Of a stretch of 21,158 bases of DNA, positions 1-7,109 are shown one piece after another. Both the position numbers and the translations under genes were made by a program. Origin of the DNA: DAOTVY01 sp041082245 (lineage in GTDB: Bacteria; Chloroflexota; Chloroflexia; DTKN01); contig JBDOIE010000036.1 of NCBI GenBank assembly GCA_041082245.1, forward strand, positions 1-21,158. The letters run 5' to 3'. The notes beneath the pieces are model-generated. The model saw nothing but the letters and a program-made list of their open reading frames with translations. It searched no databases and was not told where the DNA came from. Each line of letters begins with the position of its first letter. Position 1 is the stretch's first letter.

Positions 1-87
1 TTGCCCTGCCCCCAGGGTGCCTGCCCGGAGGAACCGGCTGGATGGCCCGTGTGCCCGTTTCATGGAGAGCTTCTCCCAGGAGGAACC

Positions 88-285
88 TTGGGGACCATAC
101 GGATTTTTCTCCTGCGTCTGTGGGTCGATCCGGCCGGCCCGGAGATCCTGCGGGGACTCCTCCAGCCCCTGCCGGAAGGAGAGGCGTTATCGTTCGCGGA
201 TGAGCAAGCGCTGATCGTGTTGCTCCGTCGGCTGCTTTTCGCCCCCAAGGGGCCAGAGCGACTTGACCAGAGGGGAAAAGGGTAA
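88..285 (+). CDS. small hypothetical protein, start uncertain
   Basis: I do not recognise a named family. The frame is open from the left edge of the window to the TAA at 283-285, so the gene could begin earlier. I chose TTG at 88 because an AGGAGG sits at 78-83, four bases upstream, and because protein-like sequence starts there: a hydrophobic strand (IRIFLLRLW), then a charged middle and a leucine-rich end (ALIVLLRRLL). From there it is about 65 residues. The residues encoded before 88 are rich in Pro, Gly and Cys and look like translated non-coding DNA. The alternating strand and terminal helix resemble short uncharacterised proteins seen in Chloroflexota, but that is an impression from memory. 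It lies next to transposase debris. Confidence 0.4.
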   Translation: MGTIRIFLLRLWVDPAGPEILRGLLQPLPEGEALSFADEQALIVLLRRLLFAPKGPERLDQRGKG

Positions 286-302
286 TCCCGTACGCGGGGC
301 TT

Positions 303-389
303 TCACACACTGAGCGACCGACGCGGGGAGCGCTTCCCTGTCCTGGCGATGATCTTCGGGATGTTGCGCAGGTCTTGCAGGGCCTGCAT
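303..389 (-). CDS. possible 28-residue ORF
   Basis: A short minus-strand frame starts at ATG 389 with a GAGGAG-type ribosome binding site about six bases upstream and stops at TGA 303-305. The product would be basic (MQALQDLRNIPKIIARTGKR at its start). I recognise no family. It lies just downstream of the broken transposase and may be chance or a remnant of a longer gene. Nothing else is seen between 286 and 401. Confidence 0.15.
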   Translation of the reverse strand: MQALQDLRNIPKIIARTGKRSPRRSLSV

Positions 390-401
390 AGGCTATCTCC
401 T

Positions 402-964
402 CTATTTGGCAACCGTAATGACATCCGGTTTCTCCCGATCCTCTCCCCAACGGGCGGGGTTATCCAGGATGTATTGGCGGACGCGTCCCAATTCCCTGTC
501 ATCGCGGATGATGGGTTCGTAATCATTGCGTTGCCAAACAGGTACGCCGGCCACGCCGCGCAGGGCGTTGATACGTTTGGTCACGATAGATTTGTATTGT
601 GCCATCATGGCGCCGATGGAACCCGGTGCCGGACCACAGGGACGTTGGCCATCGTCGCGGCGACCCGTGTAGGGGCGACCCGACGGGGGTCCACAATCCA
701 AATGATCCTGTGTACGTGATTGGGCATCACCACAAATTCATCGGCGTGCAACACCACGTATGGGCGTACCATCGCCGTCCGGAACCATTCCTGACGGGCG
801 ATTTCGCCCTGTATGGCCGACCGCATTTCACCGCCCACGATTTCCCCGAACAGGCGTTCCCGTCCGCGGGTGACCAGGGTGACAGAATAGGCGCCGGCCT
901 GGGTGTAATCATACCCCGGCAACCGAATCGAACGACAGTGGTGGCGATGCGGGTCGTATGTCAT
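402..964 (-). pseudogene. REP-associated tyrosine transposase (RAYT, Y1/HUH type), frameshifted
   Basis: RAYTs are single-domain HUH nucleases that act on REP palindromes. The N-terminal part (ATG at 964) has RSIRLPGYDYTQAGAYSVTLVT and the HUH-containing segment MPNHVHRIIWIV. The C-terminal part lies in another frame and has GSIGAMMAQYKSIVTKRIN followed by VWQRNDYEPIIRDDRELGRV, both typical of the family. The first frame stops at 605-607. One additional C within the ggacc run at 631-635 would join MANVPV to GPAPGSIGA and restore a full-length protein of about 187 residues, so a one-base deletion is the simplest lesion. The family usually shows YY in the C-terminal motif where this copy has DY, which may be a second defect. 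The linker contains RVAPT-RVAAT, translated from a 15-bp-spaced direct repeat. Family assignment is firm; that it is inactive is inferred. Confidence 0.85.
659..682. repeat. tandem GGCGACCCG repeat within the RAYT linker
   Basis: The nonamer GGCGACCCG occurs at 659-667 and again at 674-682, a spacing of 15 bases or exactly five codons. On the minus strand it encodes RVAPT followed by RVAAT. The intervening bases give GTAGGGGCGACC, which resembles a half-palindrome of the REP-like repeats common in some Chloroflexota genomes (recalled, not searched). Confidence 0.6.
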
Positions 965-1125
965 CGGATGCCTCCAACCATTGGGCGTGGGGTCTTGCCG
1001 TAGCAGCGTGCTCCCTTACGCGTTACCCCGCCAATTCCGCGCTGAATTTCGCGCGATTCCTCATCGCTGAGGCCCTACAACTGCACCGCCTGCCGGTCAA
1101 TCTCGGCCTCTATCCGGCTGCTGCG
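961..1125 (-). pseudogene. fossil resembling the C-terminus of a DNA methylase / restriction enzyme
   Basis: In one minus-strand frame the sequence reads RIEAEIDRQAVQL, a TAG stop, then GLSDEESREIQRGIGG and a short tail ending at TGA 961-963. This resembles the common ending IDxxVYxLYGLxxEE of TaqI/Eco57I-like DNA methylases and related restriction proteins, where a Tyr would stand in place of the amber codon (TAC to TAG). No more of the gene is visible upstream, where a TGA at 1126-1128 closes the frame. The terminal TGA overlaps the ATG of the adjacent RAYT. The match is short, so this is a tentative reading of a decayed remnant. Confidence 0.4.
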
Positions 1126-1237
1126 TCAAGTGTGTGATACCTCTTTCACCCTCCCATGGTCACAGCCCAGGGTGAGCCGGTCGAGCGGATTTTACCACAG
1201 GGCAACGCGCCCCTCAAGAAGCGCATTTGGCTTGTAG

Positions 1238-1266
1238 TTGCCAGCACCGGAGGGATATAGTACAAT
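1238..1266 (+). promoter_or_regulatory. sigma-70-type promoter for the pflX-like operon
   Basis: TTGCCA at 1238-1243 (five of six match to TTGACA) and TACAAT at 1261-1266 (five of six to TATAAT) are separated by exactly 17 bases. Transcription would start near 1272, leaving a leader of about 16 bases that still contains a GAGGA ribosome binding site before ATG 1288. No other functional signal is seen between 1126 and 1237. Confidence 0.75.
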
Positions 1267-1287
1267 GCGGGCCGCGAGGAACCGACG

Positions 1288-2217
1288 ATGGTGTCTGCAG
1301 CCGAAACGGAGCGGGAGTGGCCCGCTTACCTGGCCCTGTTGAAAACCGGCGAACTGGCGCGGCGGGTCGAGCAGGCCTTCCGCATGCTGGAGCGTTGCCG
1401 GCTCTGCCCGCGCGTCTGCGGGGTCAACCGCCTGGCCGACGAGCGCGGCGAATGCCGTACCGGCCGACGAGCAGTGGTTTCGAGCTATCACCTTCACTTC
1501 GGGGAAGAACCGCCGCTTGTGGGATGGGGCGGCTCAGGGACGATCTTTTTCACGCATTGCAACCTGCACTGTCAGTACTGCCAGAACTACGAGATCAGCC
1601 AGCTGGGCGAGGGGGTGGAGGTAGAACCCGAAGAGCTCGCGGCGATGATGCTGCGGCTCCAGCAGGCCGGGGCGCACAACATCAACCTGGTCTCCCCGAC
1701 CCACGTGGTGCCGCAGATCCTGGCGGCGCTGGAGATCGCCGCCCGCGCCGGGTTGCGCCTCCCGCTCGTCTACAACACCGGCGGCTACGATGCCCTCCCC
1801 ACGCTGCGGCTGCTGGATGGGATTGTGGATATCTATATGCCGGACGCCAAGTACGCCGACGCGGAGATCGCGCGGCGCTATTCACAGGTGGAGCATTACC
1901 CAAAAGTGAACCGCCTGGCCATCCGCGAGATGCACCGCCAGGTCGGGGATCTGCAAATAGACCGCCACGGAGTGGCACGGCGCGGGTTGATCGTGCGGCA
2001 CCTGGTCCTGCCGGAGGGCCTGGCCGGCACCGCGGAGGTGATGCGTTTCCTGGCCGAAGAGATTTCCCGCAATACCTACACGAACGTGATGGCGCAGTAC
2101 CGGCCCTGCTACCGCGCCTGGGACTATCCCCCCTTGCGGCGGCGGATCACGGCGGAAGAGTTCCGCGAAGCGGTAGAGCTGGCGCGTGCGGCCGGCCTGC
2201 ACCGACTGGCCCGGTGA
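1288..2217 (+). CDS. radical SAM protein, PflX / pyruvate formate-lyase activase-like family
   Basis: This 309-residue protein belongs to the PflX-like group (COG1313), radical SAM proteins related to glycyl-radical activating enzymes but of unknown substrate. The radical SAM cluster motif C-x3-C-x2-C is at C91, C95 and C98 (FFTHCNLHCQYCQN). An N-terminal Cys set (C37, C40, C44, C56) precedes it, as is usual for this group. The GWGGSGTIFFTHC and QAGAHNINLVSPTHVVPQI segments are family hallmarks. The start is ATG 1288 with GAGGA about seven bases upstream. No glycyl-radical enzyme is encoded nearby, so it should not be called PflA. It heads a plus-strand run; the next gene begins seven bases after its stop. 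Confidence 0.88.
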   Translation: MVSAAETEREWPAYLALLKTGELARRVEQAFRMLERCRLCPRVCGVNRLADERGECRTGRRAVVSSYHLHFGEEPPLVGWGGSGTIFFTHCNLHCQYCQNYEISQLGEGVEVEPEELAAMMLRLQQAGAHNINLVSPTHVVPQILAALEIAARAGLRLPLVYNTGGYDALPTLRLLDGIVDIYMPDAKYADAEIARRYSQVEHYPKVNRLAIREMHRQVGDLQIDRHGVARRGLIVRHLVLPEGLAGTAEVMRFLAEEISRNTYTNVMAQYRPCYRAWDYPPLRRRITAEEFREAVELARAAGLHRLAR

Positions 2218-2224
2218 GCGAGCG

Positions 2225-3517
2225 ATGCCCGAGGAAGAGACGGTGACAACCGAACAATCTTGGCCCTTTCGCCAGACGGCACCGATGCGCTCCCGCGAAG
2301 CCACCGCCCGGCTGGCCTGGCTCGTCCTGGGTATTGCCTGCGTGGGCTCTTTCCTCCTTTGTGGCCTGATCGGATATGGCGCGTGGCACTTCTGGGCCAA
2401 CGCTATGGCCGCTCAATCGGGAAACACCCTGGAGGCGTTCGCGGGGCCGGTATCGCTCATCCGTGCCGGGGAAGCGCAGCTCATCACCGTTCCGCTGGCC
2501 CAGTTTGTGCCGCTGCACGAAGGGGAAACGGTGCAGGTCGAGGCCAGCGCTCCCCCCGGCGCCGCCGCTCTCGTCACCCTGTGGGATGGAAGCACCCTCC
2601 AGCTCTACTCCGGCACCCGCGTGACCTTCACCCGGCTGCGCGCCACTCGCTACACGGCCCGACGACAGGAGGTGCAAATCACTATGCCGGCCGGCGTGCT
2701 CCTGGTCGGCGTCTCCCCGCTGCGCCCATATGACGCTGTGGCCTTCTCCCTGGACCTGGGCGACGCCCTGGTAGAACTGGAGCCCGGCGGAAGCTACCTC
2801 GTGCGCCAGGGTCCTGCTCCAGAAGTAGCCGTGCGCGCGGGGAGCGCCTGGGTCGTGCTTCATACCTCCGGAGAGCGGCTGCCACTCGACGCGGGACAAA
2901 AGATCGTACTTTACGCCGGCCGGCTTCCGAGCATCGAACAGGCGCGCTGGGAACTCGTACGCAACGGCGATTTTGCACAGGATATGGAGGGGTGGACGTT
3001 CCGCTACGACCAGGCCTGGGACGGCGGCACCGTCAACGCGGCCCTCAGCCGGGATCGGCAGCGCATTGGCGTGCAGGAGGTCTGGGCCGCCCGGATCTGG
3101 CGCATCGGCGGCACGCGCGACGTCTGCTCGGGGATCCTCTCCCAGGAAATCCGCCAGGACGTTTCCCCGTACAACGTCCTCCGGCTGGAGTTCGACCTGC
3201 GCATCAACTACCAGAGCCTGCCCGGAGGAGGTCCTCTGGGAATCGATTACCCGTTCGCGGTGCGCATCCGCTACCGCGACGGCGAGGGGCGCAGCCGACA
3301 GTATACTTACGGCTTCTACTACCGGACCGAGCCCGGCTACCTCACCGAGATGCCCGACGGCGAAACGATCCCCTTTCCCCACTACCGCTGGCAACACGTC
3401 AGCCTCGACCTCACACGTCTGCGGCCCGCGCCAGTGTACCTGATCGGGCTGGATCTTTTCGCCTCGGGACACGACTTTAACAGTTTCGTGACGAACGTTT
3501 CACTATGGGCCGAATAG
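2225..3517 (+). CDS. membrane-anchored FecR-like protein with C-terminal beta-sandwich-like region
   Basis: A 430-residue protein with a short cytoplasmic N-terminus, one transmembrane helix at roughly residues 29-55 (LAWLVLGIACVGSFLLCGLI) and a long extracytoplasmic part. Residues of about 75-240 resemble a FecR-like beta domain (LVTLWDGSTLQLYSGTRVTF, then AVRAGSAWVVLHTSGERLPL). The remainder, from VRNGDFAQDMEGWTF onward, has the look of a galactose/carbohydrate-binding-type beta sandwich. FecR proteins classically signal to ECF sigma factors, but none is visible here, so the role is more likely structural or ligand-binding at the surface. ATG 2225 was chosen because an in-frame extension to 2186 would overlap the upstream gene. 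Domain calls are from sequence texture only. Confidence 0.6.
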   Translation: MPEEETVTTEQSWPFRQTAPMRSREATARLAWLVLGIACVGSFLLCGLIGYGAWHFWANAMAAQSGNTLEAFAGPVSLIRAGEAQLITVPLAQFVPLHEGETVQVEASAPPGAAALVTLWDGSTLQLYSGTRVTFTRLRATRYTARRQEVQITMPAGVLLVGVSPLRPYDAVAFSLDLGDALVELEPGGSYLVRQGPAPEVAVRAGSAWVVLHTSGERLPLDAGQKIVLYAGRLPSIEQARWELVRNGDFAQDMEGWTFRYDQAWDGGTVNAALSRDRQRIGVQEVWAARIWRIGGTRDVCSGILSQEIRQDVSPYNVLRLEFDLRINYQSLPGGGPLGIDYPFAVRIRYRDGEGRSRQYTYGFYYRTEPGYLTEMPDGETIPFPHYRWQHVSLDLTRLRPAPVYLIGLDLFASGHDFNSFVTNVSLWAE

Positions 3518-3527
3518 GGGCGACGCG

Positions 3528-4154
3528 ATGGGACCTTTCTTCCTGGAAGTGCTGCCGCTTGGGTGGTTCCAGACCAACTGTTACCTGGTGGGCTGCCCGG
3601 AAACGTTACAGGCCATGGTCATCGACCCCGGCGGAGAGGTCTCCCCGATCCTGGAGCGGGCCAGGGAGCAGGGGCTGTCGATCGTCCGGGTAGTGAATAC
3701 CCACGGGCACCACGACCACATCGTGGGGAACGCCGAGCTCGTGCGGCGCACGGGGGCCGAACTCGCCGTGCACGAACTGGACGCGCCGCTCCTTTTCGCG
3801 CCCGAATACGACGTTGCCCCGCTCCTGGGGCTGCGCCGCGAGCCGTGCCGGCCGACACGGCTTCTGCGCGCCGGGGACACGGTAGAGGTGGGAAACCTCC
3901 GCTTCACCGTGCTCCACACGCCCGGCCATACCCCGGGAAGCATCTGCCTCCTGGGGCTCGGGACCCTCTTCAGCGGGGATACCCTCTTCTACCTGGGCGT
4001 GGGTCGCACAGACCTCCCGGGCGGCGATATGGAAACGCTTATGCGCAGCCTGGAAGAAGTGCTCTTCCCGCTGGACGATGGCCTGACAGTCTATCCCGGC
4101 CACGGGCCAGCAACGACGCTCGGCTTCGAAAAACACCATAATCCGTTCCTGTAG
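3528..4154 (+). CDS. MBL-fold metallo-hydrolase, glyoxalase II-like (YcbL type)
   Basis: A 208-residue metallo-beta-lactamase-fold hydrolase. The dinuclear metal site is complete: H59-x-H61-x-D63-H64 in NTHGHHDH, H134 in HTPGHTPGS, D151 in FSGDTLF and H192 in YPGHGP. The compact length and the ending GHGPATTLGFEKHHNPFL match the short glyoxalase II-like group, whose likely reaction is thioester (S-lactoylglutathione-like) hydrolysis. Because glutathione is not assured in this organism, the physiological substrate is unknown. It starts at ATG 3528, 10 bases after the FecR-like gene, with only a weak ribosome binding site, so translational coupling is likely. Confidence 0.9.
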   Translation: MGPFFLEVLPLGWFQTNCYLVGCPETLQAMVIDPGGEVSPILERAREQGLSIVRVVNTHGHHDHIVGNAELVRRTGAELAVHELDAPLLFAPEYDVAPLLGLRREPCRPTRLLRAGDTVEVGNLRFTVLHTPGHTPGSICLLGLGTLFSGDTLFYLGVGRTDLPGGDMETLMRSLEEVLFPLDDGLTVYPGHGPATTLGFEKHHNPFL

Positions 4155-4166
4155 GAGGTTGTCCGG

Positions 4167-5459
4167 ATGGCGAGGATCAGCGTGATCGGGGCAGGGTATG
4201 TGGGCCTGGTAACGGCCGTCTGTTTCGCGGACCTGGGAAACGATGTCTACTGCGTAGACATCGACGAACGCAAGATCGAGCTCCTGCAGCAGAACCGGAG
4301 CCCGTTCTTCGAGCCTGGGGTCGAGGAGCTCATCGCGCGCAACGCGGCTGCCGGCCGCCTGCACTTTACGACCCGCTACGAGGAGGCAGTGCCGGGCTCC
4401 GAGTTCGTCTTCATCTGTGTGGGCACCCCGATGGCGGACAACGGAGCCGCGGAACTGAAGTACGTACGTATGGCCGCGGAAGCAATCGGGCCTCACATCC
4501 ATAACTACACGATCATCATCAACAAGAGCACCGTGCCCATCGGCACCGGCGATCTCGTGACGGAAATCCTCAGCCGCTACACCGATCCCGCCAATTTTGC
4601 CGTCGTCTCCAACCCCGAGTTCCTGCGCGAAGGCTCGGCAGTCAGCGATGCCTTCAACCCGGACCGCATTGTCCTGGGAGCAGAGGATCGGGCTGCTGCG
4701 GAAAGAGTGGCCGAACTGCACGCCCCGCTGAACGCCCCGGTGATCATCACCGACCTGCGCACCGCGGAGATGATCAAGTACGCCTCCAACGCCTTCCTCG
4801 CGACCCGCATCTCCTTCATCAACGAGATCGCCCACATCTGCGAGCGGTTGGGCGCCGACGTGAAGGAGGTCGCACGCGGCATGGGGATGGACAGGCGCAT
4901 CGGGCCGCACTTTCTCAACGCCGGCGTGGGCTTTGGAGGATCGTGCTTCCCCAAAGATGTCCGTGCACTCGCCTATATGGCCGAGGAGGCCGACTGCCAC
5001 CCCCAGCTCCTCCAGGCGGTCATCGAGATCAACGAGGACGCGCGCCGCCGGTTCGTGCAGCGGCTCGTGGAGATGACGGGAGGGATCGCCGGCAAGACGA
5101 TCGGCGTGCTCGGCCTTTCCTTCAAGCCGAACACGGACGATATGCGCGACGCCCCCTCGATCTCCATCATCACCCGCATCCACGAGCTTGGGGCAGAAGT
5201 CAAGGCCTATGACCCGGTCGCGATGCCCCGGGCGGAAGAGATCCTCCCGTGGGTCACCTACTGCGCAACCCCCTACGACGTCGCCAAGGGGGCAGACGCG
5301 CTCCTTGTGGTGACCGAGTGGAACGAGTTCAAACAGCTCGATATGACGCGCGTCCGGAACCTGATGCGCACGCCGGTGTTACTGGACGGGCGAAACATCT
5401 ACGATCCCTCGGAGATGCGCCGGCTGGGCTTCCGCTATTACGGCGTCGGCCGGCCGTAG
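4167..5459 (+). CDS. ugd: UDP-glucose 6-dehydrogenase
   Basis: A 430-residue cytoplasmic enzyme that oxidises UDP-glucose to UDP-glucuronate in two NAD-dependent steps, supplying precursors for surface polysaccharides. The N-terminal Rossmann motif is GAGYVGL (residues 8-14). The catalytic Cys is C260 in GFGGSCFPKD, with the expected K204 and N208 in EMIKYASNAF and D264. The C-terminal UDP-binding domain has GLSFKPNTDDMRDAPS. Length is normal for the family. AGGAGG lies about nine bases before ATG 4167, a strong ribosome binding site. GDP-mannose dehydrogenase is the main alternative, but the FGGSCFPKD and TDDMRDAPS context favours Ugd. Confidence 0.94.
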   Translation: MARISVIGAGYVGLVTAVCFADLGNDVYCVDIDERKIELLQQNRSPFFEPGVEELIARNAAAGRLHFTTRYEEAVPGSEFVFICVGTPMADNGAAELKYVRMAAEAIGPHIHNYTIIINKSTVPIGTGDLVTEILSRYTDPANFAVVSNPEFLREGSAVSDAFNPDRIVLGAEDRAAAERVAELHAPLNAPVIITDLRTAEMIKYASNAFLATRISFINEIAHICERLGADVKEVARGMGMDRRIGPHFLNAGVGFGGSCFPKDVRALAYMAEEADCHPQLLQAVIEINEDARRRFVQRLVEMTGGIAGKTIGVLGLSFKPNTDDMRDAPSISIITRIHELGAEVKAYDPVAMPRAEEILPWVTYCATPYDVAKGADALLVVTEWNEFKQLDMTRVRNLMRTPVLLDGRNIYDPSEMRRLGFRYYGVGRP

Positions 5460-5475
5460 GCGAACGGGAACGGCC

Positions 5476-5850
5476 ATGGAGCTGCAGGTTGGGGTGGATC
5501 TGATCGAAATCGCGCGGGTGGAGGAAGTCCTGTGCCGGTTCGGCCAGCGCTTCCTCGACCGCATCTACACACCGGCCGAGCAAGCCTTTTGCCGGGGCAG
5601 AGTGCCCGAGCTGGCCGCCCGCTTTGCGGCAAAGGAAGCAGCGATGAAAGCGCTCGGCACCGGCCGGCGGGGGGTCGGGTGGCTGGAGGTCGAAGTGTTG
5701 GCGGATGAGCGTGGCCGGCCGCTCCTCTTCCTCCACGGCCGCGCACAGGCACGTGCCAAGGAGCTGGGGCTGACCGGGTTCGCCGTGAGCCTGTCCCACG
5801 AGCGCGGCCACGCGGTCGCGCTGGTCGTCGGCTGGGGCGGTGGAAGATGA
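5476..5850 (+). CDS. acpS: holo-[acyl-carrier-protein] synthase
   Basis: A 124-residue phosphopantetheinyl transferase that moves 4'-phosphopantetheine from CoA to apo-ACP. The Mg-binding residues are D8 in VGVDLIEIARVE and E54 in ARFAAKEAAMKALG, and the C-terminal SLSHERGHAVALVV completes the AcpS signature. Length is standard. It starts 16 bases after ugd and its stop overlaps the next gene's start (ATGA), indicating co-translation. Confidence 0.94.
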   Translation: MELQVGVDLIEIARVEEVLCRFGQRFLDRIYTPAEQAFCRGRVPELAARFAAKEAAMKALGTGRRGVGWLEVEVLADERGRPLLFLHGRAQARAKELGLTGFAVSLSHERGHAVALVVGWGGGR

Positions 5851-6692
5851 TCGTCGACGTCCATACCCACATCTTCCCCCCGGAAATCTGCGCCCGGCGC
5901 GAGGAGTTCCGCACCCGCGATCCCTGGTTTGGCCAGCTGTACGAGGACCCACGGGCACGTATGGCGACCGCTGAAGAGCTGGTTGCGGCTATGGAGCGGG
6001 ACGGGGTGGACCGTGCGGTCGCCTGCGGTTTCGCCTGGCGGGACCCCGGGCTCTGTCGCTTCCACAACGATTACCTGGCCGAGAGCGTGCGCAGATTTCC
6101 TGGTCAGATCATCGGCCTGGCCGTGGTACAGCCCCGGGCCGGGAAGGAAGCGGCGCGCGAACTGGAGCGCGCGCTCGATGCCGGCTTGCAGGGGCTGGGG
6201 GAACTGATGCCCGACGGACAGGGCTTTTCCCTTTGCGACGAGAGCCTGCTGAGGCCGCTGGCCTTGCTGTTGCAGGAACGGAACCTTCCCCTGCTCACCC
6301 ACGTGAGCGAACCGGTGGGCCACATCTACCGGGGAAAAGGGTCCACACACCCGCAGCACCTGGTCGCACTGGCCGAGCGTTTCCCCGAACTGCGCATCAT
6401 CTGCGCCCACTGGGGCGGAGGGCTTCCCTTCTACGAACTGATGCCGGAGGTCGCCCAGGCGCTGAAAAACGTCTGCTACGATACCGCGGCCTCCCCCTAC
6501 CTCTACCGCTGGCGCATCGTCCCGCTCGCCGTGCAGATGGTGGGAGCGCACAAGATCCTCTTCGGAAGCGATTTCCCGCTCATCCGTCCGCGCACCTACC
6601 TGATGCACCTGGCCCAGCTGCCCCTGGAAGAGGGCGACCGCGCGGCCATCCTGGGGGGCAACGCGATGGCGCTTTGGCCTGAAAAAGCGTGA
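5847..6692 (+). CDS. amidohydrolase-family TIM-barrel protein (Amidohydro_2)
   Basis: A 281-residue metal-dependent hydrolase or decarboxylase of the ACMSD-like amidohydrolase group (PF04909). The metal ligands are visible: H6 and H8 (DVHTHIF), H152 in LLTHVSEP, H188 in IICAHWGGG and D242 in LFGSDFPL. The sequence alone does not fix a substrate. Its ATG overlaps the acpS stop by four bases and it ends 33 bases before queD, in the same run of genes. Decarboxylation of a small aromatic or unsaturated acid and simple hydrolysis are both possible. Confidence 0.85.
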   Translation: MIVDVHTHIFPPEICARREEFRTRDPWFGQLYEDPRARMATAEELVAAMERDGVDRAVACGFAWRDPGLCRFHNDYLAESVRRFPGQIIGLAVVQPRAGKEAARELERALDAGLQGLGELMPDGQGFSLCDESLLRPLALLLQERNLPLLTHVSEPVGHIYRGKGSTHPQHLVALAERFPELRIICAHWGGGLPFYELMPEVAQALKNVCYDTAASPYLYRWRIVPLAVQMVGAHKILFGSDFPLIRPRTYLMHLAQLPLEEGDRAAILGGNAMALWPEKA

Positions 6693-6725
6693 ACGGACCG
6701 GCCTCAGTGGCCGAAGGAGGAACGG

Positions 6726-7109
6726 ATGTACCGCATCCACGTACGGGACCATTTCGACGCCGCGCACTACCTGCGAGGGTACCAGGGGCGCTGCGAAGCG
6801 CTCCATGGCCACCGCTGGGAAGTGATCGTGGCGCTGGAGACGGAGCAGTTGAACGAGATCGACCTGGGCTACGATTTCACCGTCCTGAAGCGCGTGTTGC
6901 ACGAACAGGTGCTGGGCCGACTGGACCACCGCTGCCTGAACGACGTGCCCCCGTTCGATCAGATCAACGCCTCCACCGAGAACCTGGCGCGGACGATCTA
7001 CGGCTGGCTCCGTGACGCGCTTGCCGGGGAACCGGTGCGCGTGGCCTATGTCGAAGTTTACGAGTCGCCCGACACCTGGGTCCGCTATACCCCGGAGGAG
7101 GATCGGTGA
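6726..7109 (+). CDS. queD: 6-carboxy-5,6,7,8-tetrahydropterin synthase
   Basis: A 127-residue T-fold enzyme that converts 7,8-dihydroneopterin triphosphate to 6-carboxytetrahydropterin, the first committed step toward queuosine and other 7-deazaguanines. Zinc ligands are H14 (DAAHYL), H27 and H29 (CEALHGHRW). The catalytic Cys is present at C23, with the D67-H68 pair in RLDHRCLN and E113 in VYESP. The intact Cys favours QueD over eukaryote-type pyruvoyl synthase or the PTPS-III folate bypass form. AAGGAGGA precedes ATG 6726. No other queuosine gene is present in the window. Its stop overlaps the next gene's GTG start. Confidence 0.9.
   Translation: MYRIHVRDHFDAAHYLRGYQGRCEALHGHRWEVIVALETEQLNEIDLGYDFTVLKRVLHEQVLGRLDHRCLNDVPPFDQINASTENLARTIYGWLRDALAGEPVRVAYVEVYESPDTWVRYTPEEDR

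Noticed and set aside
1150..1185. A terminator-like TCACCCT/AGGGTGA hairpin
   Set aside because: The stem is seven base pairs with a long loop and no T run, and no gene ends just before it.
1288..2217. Pyruvate formate-lyase activating enzyme (PflA)
   Set aside because: The N-terminal cysteine set and family motifs fit the PflX-like group, and no glycyl-radical enzyme is present.
3606..5183. A minus-strand open frame of more than 500 codons
   Set aside because: It is antisense to the MBL-fold hydrolase and ugd, and its composition is that of a reversed GC-rich coding strand.
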